Assembly: GCF_900111135.1 (NCBI RefSeq)
Contig: NZ_FOGF01000007.1
Span: 1-64,000, forward strand
Direction of reading: 5' to 3'
Source: Granulicatella balaenopterae
Lineage (GTDB): Bacteria > Bacillota > Bacilli > Lactobacillales > Aerococcaceae
Length of the DNA stretch: 64,000 bases
The notes under the pieces were generated by a model. The model worked only from the letters and a program-made list of their open reading frames with translations. It was not told the DNA's origin and did no database searches. A program made the position numbers and the translations under genes. Below are positions 16,104 through 23,993 of the stretch, piece after piece (position 1 is the stretch's first letter; each line of letters begins with the position of its first letter).

Positions 16104-17336
16104 ATGAACATTCTAAAAAAGTATCCTAAAAACTTTAAATATTTAATTTTAGGGAAATCGACCTTGAATATTGCCGATAGTTTTTATGCGATTGCCATTA
16201 CGATTGGTTTGGTTTCGGTTTACAATGTTGATGCTAGTAATTTAACCTTATTTGCATTAACCACTATGATTCCACGTGTATTCGCCTTTTTGTATACACC
16301 TTTATTACTGAAATTATCTGATACAAAAAAATGGTTATTGGTCTGTCAGATAATTCATCTCTGTATGGTTGGTTCGATTTTAGTTGCTTTTTCGCAAGCC
16401 ATTCCTTTGATGTATATTTACGTGATGAATTTGATTTTTAATTTAGTAAACTGTATTCTAATGTCGATTCAGATTAGATTAGTTCCAGAATCGTTAAATG
16501 ATGATCCAGACTTAATTAATAAATCCGTGGATATTCAATATATGACCAGCAATACCTTGGATATCATTAGTAATTTTGTCGCTTCTATCTTACTTGGTGT
16601 TGTATCATTCTTCGTTGTAATGGAAATGAGTATTCCCTTCTTCATTGCTGGTGCGTACTTTATTTATCAGTTGAAATTAAAACGTACACTTGGCGAGCAA
16701 CAAGACGAAGCAGCAACCATTGAAGCTGAAGAAGAAACTAATCATAAAAAATTATCCGTCTATCTAACGCATTTGAATTTATTTTTCAAACAAAAAACGA
16801 CTGCCAAAATTATTATTATTGAAGCTTTTCTAAGCGGTGCGACTGATTTATTATTAACATTAATGCCCTTATATTTATTAGATATCTCAATTGATGTAAA
16901 ATGGTTAGGATTAGCGGTAGCTGTTAGAAGAACGGCTGATATTTTAGGGTCATTTATCGCACCGATTATCAAAATTCAACCTAAATTATTTTTCTGTTTT
17001 GATTATGTGATTTCTGGAAGTTGTTTCCTGGCTGTATTTTTAGTCGAAAATATCTATTTGAAATTAATTTTCTTCTTTATTACTTTTATTGTAGTGGGAA
17101 TTTCAGGAAATTTCTTTGAAAAAATGATGTATGCTGATTATGATTCAGAAGAGTTATCCATTGTTTATACGATCATCACTAGTCTATTTTCAATCTTTGG
17201 TGTAGTCTTTATGTTTATCCCATTTATCTACAGTAATATCACTGTTCTAGGGATTAGCTTGAACATTATGACGATTGTATTCGGTGTTTATCTATTTATA
17301 AAAATGAAAGCTAGTAACTATCAACTAAAACAATAA
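16104..17336 (+). CDS. Major-facilitator-superfamily transporter
   Basis: A 410-aa permease with 11-12 hydrophobic segments and a charged central loop (about 195-235, rich in E and K) between the two six-helix halves, as expected for MFS efflux carriers. The start at ATG 16104 (MNILKKYPKN) is set by AAAGGAG; an in-frame ATG at 16086 lies before that site. The substrate is not deducible. It follows leader copy B and is followed by the same short sequence (AAAACAATARGCACTTTTAC) that follows the 12943 gene, so the two genes occupy equivalent slots. Confidence 0.82.
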   Translation: MNILKKYPKNFKYLILGKSTLNIADSFYAIAITIGLVSVYNVDASNLTLFALTTMIPRVFAFLYTPLLLKLSDTKKWLLVCQIIHLCMVGSILVAFSQAIPLMYIYVMNLIFNLVNCILMSIQIRLVPESLNDDPDLINKSVDIQYMTSNTLDIISNFVASILLGVVSFFVVMEMSIPFFIAGAYFIYQLKLKRTLGEQQDEAATIEAEEETNHKKLSVYLTHLNLFFKQKTTAKIIIIEAFLSGATDLLLTLMPLYLLDISIDVKWLGLAVAVRRTADILGSFIAPIIKIQPKLFFCFDYVISGSCFLAVFLVENIYLKLIFFFITFIVVGISGNFFEKMMYADYDSEELSIVYTIITSLFSIFGVVFMFIPFIYSNITVLGISLNIMTIVFGVYLFIKMKASNYQLKQ

Positions 17337-17387
17337 GCACTTTTACTTAGATTTACCTATCCCATGAAAAACGAAAGGATGATAAAT

Positions 17388-17567
17388 ATGAAATTTTTAA
17401 TTTTAAGTATACTTCTGATTGGAGCAGTTGTTATGATATCTGTTATAAAAAATAAAGATACTATAACTAAATCATCTTTTTGGCTGATTACAACTGTCTT
17501 AACGATTATTGAAATATTACTATTTGTAGCGCTACTATTCACCCTACATTTAGGATATAATTCGTAA
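17388..17567 (+). CDS. Small two-helix membrane protein (59 aa)
   Basis: Starts MKFLILSILLIGAVVM, with two hydrophobic segments (about 2-19 and 33-54) joined by a short basic loop. GAAAGGATG precedes ATG 17388; the in-frame ATG at 17364 lies upstream of that site. It sits 51 bp after the MFS gene and 23 bp before another small membrane gene, perhaps in the same transcript. No family recognised. Confidence 0.6.
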   Translation: MKFLILSILLIGAVVMISVIKNKDTITKSSFWLITTVLTIIEILLFVALLFTLHLGYNS

Positions 17568-17590
17568 ATTGTTTTAAAGGAGGCTTCATT

Positions 17591-17815
17591 ATAAAACCAA
17601 ATCAATATCAATTAGCACATTTTTTGACTTCTTTAGTATTTAGTCCACTTATTTATAAAGGTGTCAACGCATCAATAGCTTATACACTCTTAATGATCGT
17701 ATTAATAAATATTCCAAGCGTCTATTTATTAAAGGTTAAGAATAAGACTCATGCTGCTTTTCAAGTACTTTGGGATATCAGTGTTGTTATCGTCTTTGCT
17801 TGGCTATTCAGATAA
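17591..17815 (+). CDS. Small membrane protein with a non-standard (ATA) start position
   Basis: A 74-codon frame, (I/M)KPNQYQLAHFLTSLVF onward, with two hydrophobic segments (about 25-45 and 52-72). A perfect AAGGAGG (17577-17583) is spaced 7 nt from ATA 17591. The frame has no ATG before residue 34 (in TLLMIVLIN); TTG 17624 is the first ordinary start but is far from the ribosome site. Either ATA or ATT (17588) is used, or a former ATG has mutated and expression is weakened. Function unknown. Confidence 0.5.
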   Translation: MKPNQYQLAHFLTSLVFSPLIYKGVNASIAYTLLMIVLINIPSVYLLKVKNKTHAAFQVLWDISVVIVFAWLFR

Positions 17816-17835
17816 GTTTTCCATATGTAGAATAG

Positions 17836-17864
17836 TAGATAAATCATTTAGAATTTGATACAAT
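17836..17864 (+). promoter_or_regulatory. Promoter of the Fst-type antitoxin RNA
   Basis: TAGATA (17836-17841), 17-bp spacer, TACAAT (17859-17864), in the same position relative to the RNA body as the promoter at 13617-13645. Confidence 0.65.
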
Positions 17865-17870
17865 AGATAT

Positions 17871-17949
17871 GCAAATAAAGTGATAAGATTTTGCAAAAGC
17901 ATTCAAAACGAAAAGAATAAGCAATTGCCGTTGCCAGTTCTTTTTTCAC
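17871..17949 (+). ncRNA. Antisense antitoxin RNA of an Fst/par-like type I system
   Basis: An RNA of about 79 nt is inferred between the promoter and a bidirectional terminator (GAATAAGCAA / TTGCCAGTTC, 17913-17940, T run after). It converges on the toxin mRNA and shares that terminator, as RNA II does in the Enterococcus faecalis par locus. Its 5' region AAAGTGATAAGATTTTGCAA repeats the plus-strand sequence at 18056-18080, the complement of the toxin's translation start, so it can pair with the toxin mRNA at both ends. RNA ends are inferred from signals only. Confidence 0.6.
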
Positions 17950-18080
17950 TTACCGCAGATATAAGCATTCATGGTAAACGATTTGTCGGCTTTCTTGCTT
18001 AACCAATAAGAAAATAGTGCTAAAACTATCCCGATAATCATCCAGGCAACAAGCAAAGTGATAATGTCTGTTAGTTGCAA
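17946..18080 (-). CDS. Fst-like type I toxin peptide (44 aa)
   Basis: The leftward frame reads QLTDIITLLVAWMIIGIVLA, then LFSYWLSKKADKS and a polar tail. The pattern of short N-terminus, one hydrophobic helix with a central glycine, then LFxYWLxKK with charged residues matches the Fst/Txp membrane-toxin family. TTG 18080 gives 44 aa; the only ATG in the frame is inside the helix (residue 14). There is no strong ribosome site before the TTG, which could mean weak translation or partial decay. The stop overlaps the antitoxin terminator region, the layout typical of these systems. Confidence 0.62.
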   Translation of the reverse strand: MQLTDIITLLVAWMIIGIVLALFSYWLSKKADKSFTMNAYICGK

Positions 18081-18124
18081 TACTATGCATACCCAATCTG
18101 CCGTAGTAGTTTTGATGCAACAGA

Positions 18125-18155
18125 AACCAGCGATTGCAGTCGCTGGTTATTTTTT
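18125..18155 (+). terminator. Terminator of a second antitoxin-like plus-strand transcript
   Basis: AACCAGCGA and TCGCTGGTT form a 9-bp perfect stem followed by ATTTTTT. The sequence before it (18056-18124) resembles the body of the antitoxin-like RNA at 13652, so a further antisense RNA across the toxin start is possible, though I see no clear promoter for it. Confidence 0.6.
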
Positions 18156-18309
18156 ATGCTTAAAATGTATATTGAGTAATACTCTAGTTATTAGTTTTGT
18201 CTGATTGACTAGCGTAATTTGTTTTAAACAATAGCAAATTTTGTTGATTTATAATCCTTCTTCTGCGCTAAATAATTTTAATGTTTCAAAAAGATAGTTC
18301 TCAATCCAT

Positions 18310-18340
18310 AAAAAATCCCCCACCACACCGGCAAGGGATC
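18310..18340 (-). terminator. Terminator of the ABC exporter operon
   Basis: Read leftward, ATCCCTTGCC pairs with GGTGGGGGAT using G-U pairs, followed by TTTTTT. The 150 bp to its left hold nothing I can identify. Confidence 0.75.
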
Positions 18341-18345
18341 TTCGT

Positions 18346-19980
18346 TTAGTCGTTTAAAAATTTTTCAATTGTTGGTTTGAATTTTGTTTGATAGTAAATA
18401 TGTTCAAAAAGTGCTAAGCCTACTACCGAAATGGCTAAAATAATATAGGCAAATTCTGGAGCACCCTTCGCTAAGCCAATACTGAAAGCAATTGCGATTC
18501 CTGTACCAATAATATAACCAAACATGATAAAGGCTTTCACTAAATTGCTCGTACCACGCTGCATTAAGTCCATAACATTGCCCCAACCAAAGTGGATATA
18601 ACGAATATCATGTACAAAACCTCTCATACCATCGAATAGCGCAATCATAAACCAACCTAAGAATAGCGGCAGAATTAAAGCGCGTGGGTAATTAATAAAT
18701 AGCGTCGTACCAATCAATAATAGTAAAATCGGCACTTGTTGGATAATCAAAGCAAAGTAGAATTTTACTTTTAGATAATACTTCATATCAAATGGTAAAG
18801 ACTTAATAAAGTAAAAGTTTTCACGATCTAAAGAGATAATCAGTGAGGTTAAATTACCAAATAACCCTGATAATTTTGTCAGTAATGCTCCTAGTATAAA
18901 GAATGTTAAACTATATTCACTATAACTAAATATTTCTGGGAACCAAAATACATCGCTTAGCTTTAACGCTGCTGTCACAATAATAATTAATGGATAAATT
19001 ATTGGGAATAGCAGTACACTTGCTAATAAGCTACCATTTTGAATTAAGCCAAAATTATAATGAATTAATTGTTTTCTCAAGCTCATCGGTTTTTTTGATT
19101 TTTTAACACGTTTTCTAACCGCAACTTCACTTGTTTTCAAGACATCTTGATAGAAGTTTGGTAGGACTAAGAATTTAATAATCACGCCAAAGATTGATAG
19201 TAAGGCAAACATTAATAATAAAGTCGTAACGGTAGTCATATTTAATGGTTCAACAATCATCCAATAGAGACTTTCAAACATTGGAATGCCACTGACATCG
19301 GTGGTAGTTACCTCAGTCGTTGGTGTTGATGAACGGTTAATAAAGATAAGCGCTGCGGCTACGCCAAGTCCACAAATCGCAATGAAAATACCAGAAATAA
19401 CTTGTTTGTATTTACGGAAGATACTTGATTTAGTTAAGAAATAAACAATCACGGTAACCATACAAGCTATAATCATAAATAATAAGACAAAGCAAATTAA
19501 GGAAATAACTAAACTAACCAATGAATTAGCCACTGGAGCCCGGAATGGTAAAATAACAAAGAAGGTTAATAATGGCAATAAGAACATCGCCACGGGAAAG
19601 ATAACCGCAACCCCTTTCGCCAGGAAGATTTCACTTTCTTTTACCGGATATGGTTGGTATGAGGTAATGTCATTGCTATCGTAAAAGACATTATACATTG
19701 CGGTAATGCCCTGTAAGATGGCTAATAATGAAAACATTCCCGCCATACGACTAAAATAACCAGGTTGGCTAACCATTTGATTCATCCCAAGAATTACACC
19801 ATATGTTAAAGTAAATAGTAAGGCCGACCAAATATGTTGTTTCATAATGGCTTTTGGAATATCAATCACTAAACCTGGAACTTTCGCCATTTTTTTGCGT
19901 TGTTTTTCGATAACTCCTGGTGGTGCTGAATAAATTAAGTTCATGCGAATGATTTGGCGAATAATATTATTTCTCATCAT
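18346..19980 (-). CDS. ABC exporter permease (ABC-2-like, about 12 helices)
   Basis: A 544-aa integral membrane protein with about twelve hydrophobic segments in two groups, separated by a basic cytoplasmic stretch (about 280-300, RKRVKKSKK). It resembles the large single-chain permeases (putative ABC exporter family) encoded with one ATPase in Lactobacillales. ATG 19980 is set by AGGTGAGC and overlaps the end of the ATPase gene, so the two are translationally coupled. The exported substrate is unknown. Confidence 0.78.
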   Translation of the reverse strand: MMRNNIIRQIIRMNLIYSAPPGVIEKQRKKMAKVPGLVIDIPKAIMKQHIWSALLFTLTYGVILGMNQMVSQPGYFSRMAGMFSLLAILQGITAMYNVFYDSNDITSYQPYPVKESEIFLAKGVAVIFPVAMFLLPLLTFFVILPFRAPVANSLVSLVISLICFVLLFMIIACMVTVIVYFLTKSSIFRKYKQVISGIFIAICGLGVAAALIFINRSSTPTTEVTTTDVSGIPMFESLYWMIVEPLNMTTVTTLLLMFALLSIFGVIIKFLVLPNFYQDVLKTSEVAVRKRVKKSKKPMSLRKQLIHYNFGLIQNGSLLASVLLFPIIYPLIIIVTAALKLSDVFWFPEIFSYSEYSLTFFILGALLTKLSGLFGNLTSLIISLDRENFYFIKSLPFDMKYYLKVKFYFALIIQQVPILLLLIGTTLFINYPRALILPLFLGWFMIALFDGMRGFVHDIRYIHFGWGNVMDLMQRGTSNLVKAFIMFGYIIGTGIAIAFSIGLAKGAPEFAYIILAISVVGLALFEHIYYQTKFKPTIEKFLND

Positions 19981-20953
19981 GCTCACCTACCGTTTCAGAA
20001 TTTGTTGGATGGTGACTTGCCTCGCTTTCTCGATTCGTGTCAGTTAGCGATGGTTTTTCGTTGGCTTCTTCAGATTTTGTCTCATCTTCAGCCTGTTCGT
20101 GACTACAACATCCGCAGCAGTGCGATTCTTCTACTTGGTGATCTATTTCGGTAATCACTTCAACTTCTTCGACTACTGTTTCGCCGTCTGCTTGTGTCTC
20201 TACTTTAACAGCTTCGACTTTTGCTTTGGCAACTTTTTCACGGCCGGCCATTTGTAGATAGATGTCTTCTAGTGATTCTTCTGGTGTTTGTTCTTTTAGT
20301 TCTTCTAATGTGCCATGATAAATCAATTCGCCCTTCTTCAAGATGGCAATCTTATCACATAATTGTTCGGCTACTTGTAAGACATGGGTTGAGAAGATAA
20401 CGATATTCCCTTCTTTGGCATGTTGTTTCATCATTTCTTTTAGGTCGTAAGATGATTGCGGATCAAGTCCCGTCATTGGTTCGTCTAAGACCCAGATATT
20501 TGGATTGGATAATAAAGCCCCGATAATAAAGACTTTTTGACGCATTCCATGTGAAAATGAGTCGATAATATCATAGCGGTAATCTGTTAAATCAAATAAC
20601 TCGATTAATGGTGTTAGTTGTGCATTTTTATCTTTTTCACTTAATTCATAAGCACAAGCTACGAAATCCCAATATTCTTGTGCTGTTAAACGTAAGAATA
20701 AATCTGGTGAATCGGCTACATATCCAATTTGCTTTTTAGACCATACTAAATCATCATGAATATTTTTACCATCAATCAATACTTCACCTGATGTTTGATT
20801 AATGATATTAACAAGGATCTTGATAGTGGTTGATTTACCTGCTCCATTATGTCCAATTAATCCTAGTATTTCACCTTTTTCAATCGTCAAATCAAGATTA
20901 TTTAATGCTATTTTTTCATCATATTTTTTGGTAACTTGTTTAAATTCAATCAT
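19967..20953 (-). CDS. ABC transporter ATPase with long acidic, Cys-rich C-terminal tail
   Basis: A 328-aa ATPase. Walker A GHNGAGKST at 34-42, signature FSHGMRQK near 138, Walker B IWVLDEP near 158 and the H-loop STHV near 190 are all present, so it should be active. It energises the permease encoded just downstream. After about residue 235 comes an unusual tail: an E/V-rich segment, then a cluster HCCGCCSH (278-285), then about 40 acidic and polar residues. The tail is absent from ordinary exporter ATPases and could bind metal or a partner; that is inference. Confidence 0.88.
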   Translation of the reverse strand: MIEFKQVTKKYDEKIALNNLDLTIEKGEILGLIGHNGAGKSTTIKILVNIINQTSGEVLIDGKNIHDDLVWSKKQIGYVADSPDLFLRLTAQEYWDFVACAYELSEKDKNAQLTPLIELFDLTDYRYDIIDSFSHGMRQKVFIIGALLSNPNIWVLDEPMTGLDPQSSYDLKEMMKQHAKEGNIVIFSTHVLQVAEQLCDKIAILKKGELIYHGTLEELKEQTPEESLEDIYLQMAGREKVAKAKVEAVKVETQADGETVVEEVEVITEIDHQVEESHCCGCCSHEQAEDETKSEEANEKPSLTDTNRESEASHHPTNSETVGEHDEK

Positions 20954-21062
20954 CTTAAAACCTTCTTTCTATTAGTGGATTTATGCATTAATTATACCAT
21001 ATGCTAGTTATTTTGAGTGTAAATGTTTTCATTTCTAATCTAACTCTTATTTTTTATGAATC

Positions 21063-21095
21063 AAAAAAGCACGATGGAACAATGCCACCATGCTT
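21063..21095 (-). terminator. Terminator of the GNAT gene
   Basis: Read leftward, AAGCATGGTGG pairs with CCATCGTGCTT (two G-U pairs), followed by TTTTTT. Confidence 0.85.
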
Positions 21096-21104
21096 ATTGC
21101 TTTT

Positions 21105-21644
21105 TTATTTAGTTAATTCATAACAGTCTTCATCAACAATTCCTTGGTTATTACGTCCTGCTTGTAGTTTTCTACCTAAATAGTTGAATTCTAGTTTTTG
21201 GGCAACTTTTCCTGATGCTGGATTTTGGCTATCGTGATGAATGATCAGTTTCTCAAACCCACACTCTGTTAATAGATAGTCACATACTAGTTTACCTGCT
21301 TCTGTGGTATAACCTTTATGCCACCATTTTGAGCCAATGCAATAACCTAATTCAACCGTACGCTCTGAAAGATTCGTATCCACACTGGAAATTGTACCAA
21401 TCACTTCCCCAGTAGCTTTTACAATGATTGCCCATTGAAAAAAATTTTCATCACTATATTGGTTAATCCAACTGCGTAAAATGTTTTCAGTTTCATTCAT
21501 ACTAACATGCGCTGGCCAACGTAGATATTTGGTCATTAATGCGTCACTTGTCCAGTTTTCATAGGAAGCTTTAGTATCTTCAATGATAAATGGCCGTAAT
21601 AGTATCCGCTGACTAGATAAACTTTTTGTGCCAAGACTTTTCAT
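21105..21644 (-). CDS. GNAT-family N-acetyltransferase (RimJ/RimL-like)
   Basis: A 179-aa protein with the order typical of RimJ/RimL: LSSQRILLRPF near the start, IGTISSVD in the core, VELGYCIGSKWWHKGYTTEA for acetyl-CoA binding, and the C-terminal LEFNYLGRKLQAG block. It would transfer an acetyl group to a protein N-terminus, amino sugar or antibiotic; the substrate is not deducible. ATG 21644 is preferred over the in-frame start at 21683 because GGGGGAACG lies before it. Monocistronic. Confidence 0.85.
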   Translation of the reverse strand: MKSLGTKSLSSQRILLRPFIIEDTKASYENWTSDALMTKYLRWPAHVSMNETENILRSWINQYSDENFFQWAIIVKATGEVIGTISSVDTNLSERTVELGYCIGSKWWHKGYTTEAGKLVCDYLLTECGFEKLIIHHDSQNPASGKVAQKLEFNYLGRKLQAGRNNQGIVDEDCYELTK

Positions 21645-21860
21645 CACCGTTCCCCCTATTCGATATTTTCTAAATTTTACCAAATATATTTGATTTTGTA
21701 TATAAAAATAGTGCCTGCAACGAAAGCACAGACACCATTCCTAAATTTTATTGACCGTATTCTGATACTACTTTTATAGCTATAGCCTCATAAATAGGCT
21801 TTCATTATTTACTACTATGTCAAATGTCTCCAGTTTTTATGCGTTCTTATGACAACTAGT

Positions 21861-22868
21861 TCACTGGCACCATTTATTTAGATGATGTTCGATTTCACTA
21901 TCAAATAACTGATATGCTGCTTTGTTTGTTTCTAAGGTTCCTCCTGTGTAAAAGATACAACCATTTGTCTCAATTAATAAATGATCGATATGAAACATAT
22001 GTCCGGCACCTTCCAATATTATTAATTCAGTATTAACCGGTCGATGGTCTTTAATAATGTTCGCCATTGTGACAGACGGCCACATTTGGTCATCTGTTGC
22101 TGCAAACATTAACATATCAACTTCTTCATTAATATCTTCCACATTGATTCTGCCAATATCGCTGTCCTTTTGATTTGCGATAATATTATCATAAACTTTG
22201 ATACACCCAGTTGGCTTCTTTACTAATAAATCATAGAAAAATCCCAATGCAGGTAAATACGCTTCTTTTGGAATATTTGCTGTTTGGATTGGTTCGCCAT
22301 GTTCCGTCCATGCAGATTTGCCTAAGTCCATGCCCGGATAAATATGTGAGGATGGTTCATTTAAGATTAAATGCTTAATACAATCATAGCGAGTTGCTAA
22401 AAGTAAGGCTAATTCCGCACCTTTTGAGACTCCATATACCGTTAAGTCATCAGGATTATTTAAGTATGCGAGTGCTTCATCAAAGAATTCAATTGGAACC
22501 TCTGAAAGTTTTGCAGGTTGATTGTCACTTCCAAAATAATACAAACATAATACTTCATAGCCTAGCGGAGAGTAGCGTTCACCAAACCATTGCTCGCACT
22601 CACCTTCTGAACCGCCAAATACAATAATCACACCATTATGGGTTTTGTGATCTGGGATAAAGTGATAGCCATTCACCATCCCACTTTGCACAGTTTTTAT
22701 TTGAACGTCTGCTATTTCAGTTTGATTGATATCATATGTATGTTTAATCTTGTAGGTTTTATTCAGATAATAAATGGAATGATAACCACGAATGACCAAA
22801 AGACAGCTTATTACTATTAAAAGACCAATCATTATTTTTTTCACTATATGTTTATTGCTGTTCTTCAT
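21861..22868 (-). CDS. Alpha/beta hydrolase of the BAAT C-terminal type, membrane-anchored
   Basis: A 335-aa protein with an N-terminal hydrophobic anchor (about 10-27) and an extracellular alpha/beta-hydrolase fold. The nucleophile elbow is GVSKGAE (Ser near 145), the acid lies in FAATDDQMWPS, and the histidine in GAGHMFHID. The IIVFGGSEG strand and this order match bile-acid-CoA:amino acid N-acyltransferase/thioesterase C-terminal domains. The bacterial substrates are unknown; amino-acylation of bile acids should not be assumed. The gene lies 36 bp beyond the end of the phosphodiesterase gene transcribed toward it, so the two overlap no signals. Confidence 0.78.
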   Translation of the reverse strand: MKNSNKHIVKKIMIGLLIVISCLLVIRGYHSIYYLNKTYKIKHTYDINQTEIADVQIKTVQSGMVNGYHFIPDHKTHNGVIIVFGGSEGECEQWFGERYSPLGYEVLCLYYFGSDNQPAKLSEVPIEFFDEALAYLNNPDDLTVYGVSKGAELALLLATRYDCIKHLILNEPSSHIYPGMDLGKSAWTEHGEPIQTANIPKEAYLPALGFFYDLLVKKPTGCIKVYDNIIANQKDSDIGRINVEDINEEVDMLMFAATDDQMWPSVTMANIIKDHRPVNTELIILEGAGHMFHIDHLLIETNGCIFYTGGTLETNKAAYQLFDSEIEHHLNKWCQ

Positions 22869-22903
22869 CGCTTTCGACTCCTTATCTTGCTGTTTGCTAC
22901 GCT

Positions 22904-23698
22904 TTATTGTTGTAAATACCTATGTAATAATAATGGCCAGTCTGTTTGGATGATGTCGGCACCAATCTCAATTAATTTGCCCCAACTGCCTGCGAAATCT
23001 CCTGAAATGGCACGGTTATCATCGTATCCGGCTGCTAAATGGTAGCGGTCGTTTAATCTTAAAGCATTAATCCATATTTTTTGGTCTGCTTGGTGGATTT
23101 GTTCGATGAATGCTGGTGAGATAATGTCAGCGTCTGTTGTGGTAAATATTAATTCGACTGCTCCGATTGTGATATTTGGATATTGTTGTGCAGCGTAGTA
23201 ATCTTCGCAAGTTCTGATGATTGGCATATAATTGATGGTTAATTCTGCTGCATTTAATAATTCTAAACGGTCACTAATAACGGGTGATTTTAAGATTAGG
23301 CTTGATAAGTCACCTTTTTCTTTTAAATAGGGTAAAAATGTCTCCCAGTATGCCCAGCTACGATCGATGTTCATGATGCATTTATCTTTCATATTGGTAA
23401 ATACGGTGTCGAAACGTTCGATTTTTTGGTTAATGGGATTATTGACAGCATTAATCATGACTAATTGGTCAATCTCACTGGAGTTCATGGTACGAATATC
23501 AATATCTTCTCCAAACACATGTGATTCTTGTCCGTCGTGAAATGCGTAGAAGACACCATCTTTTGACATTGTAATATCCACTTCGACAATTTGCGCTTGA
23601 TGTAATAAGGCATTTTGATAGGCTAAGGTCGTGTTTTGTAAGACATTACCTCCTGACGTTCCTCGATGGGCTGCAATTAAAATCGTTTTTTCGTTCAT
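22904..23698 (-). CDS. Glycerophosphodiester phosphodiesterase family protein
   Basis: A 264-aa TIM-barrel enzyme. AAHRGTSGG near the N-terminus carries the catalytic His, QIVEVDITMSKDG the metal-binding Glu and Asp, and FHDG the second catalytic His. It hydrolyses glycerophosphodiesters to glycerol-3-phosphate and an alcohol, useful for lipid turnover or teichoic-acid scavenging. No signal peptide is visible, so it should be cytoplasmic. ATG 23698 follows GAGGAGAATGAT; the upstream in-frame ATG lies before that site. It is followed at 36 bp by the BAAT-type hydrolase, probably one transcript. Confidence 0.87.
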   Translation of the reverse strand: MNEKTILIAAHRGTSGGNVLQNTTLAYQNALLHQAQIVEVDITMSKDGVFYAFHDGQESHVFGEDIDIRTMNSSEIDQLVMINAVNNPINQKIERFDTVFTNMKDKCIMNIDRSWAYWETFLPYLKEKGDLSSLILKSPVISDRLELLNAAELTINYMPIIRTCEDYYAAQQYPNITIGAVELIFTTTDADIISPAFIEQIHQADQKIWINALRLNDRYHLAAGYDDNRAISGDFAGSWGKLIEIGADIIQTDWPLLLHRYLQQ

Positions 23699-23993
23699 AT
23701 CATTCTCCTCTATCATACGTATTCACTTACCGTACAATCATAATATATTAGAAAATAGATTGCAATATCGAGAAAAATATATTAATTTCACGCCATAATA
23801 ATCTAGATAATCCACTGTTATCTTGCACGGACGGCTTGTATTTATTGAGCTATTGGTCAGTGCATCATAACACCCCTACTTTGATTACTAATCCGCAGTC
23901 GCATCATAATACCGCTACTCATTTTTCATGTTGCAAATAATTCATGCCCATTGCATTATAAGTTTTCTTGGCAGATTGAAAGCTTCATCAGTC
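23699..23993. other. Intergenic region with an imperfect direct repeat
   Basis: About 295 bp without a gene. It contains two similar 24-bp words, CAGTGCATCATAACACCCCT near 23856 and CAGTCGCATCATAATACCGC near 23897. No terminator is obvious for the ECF operon ending at 23994, which leaves its 3' end unclear. Confidence 0.4.
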
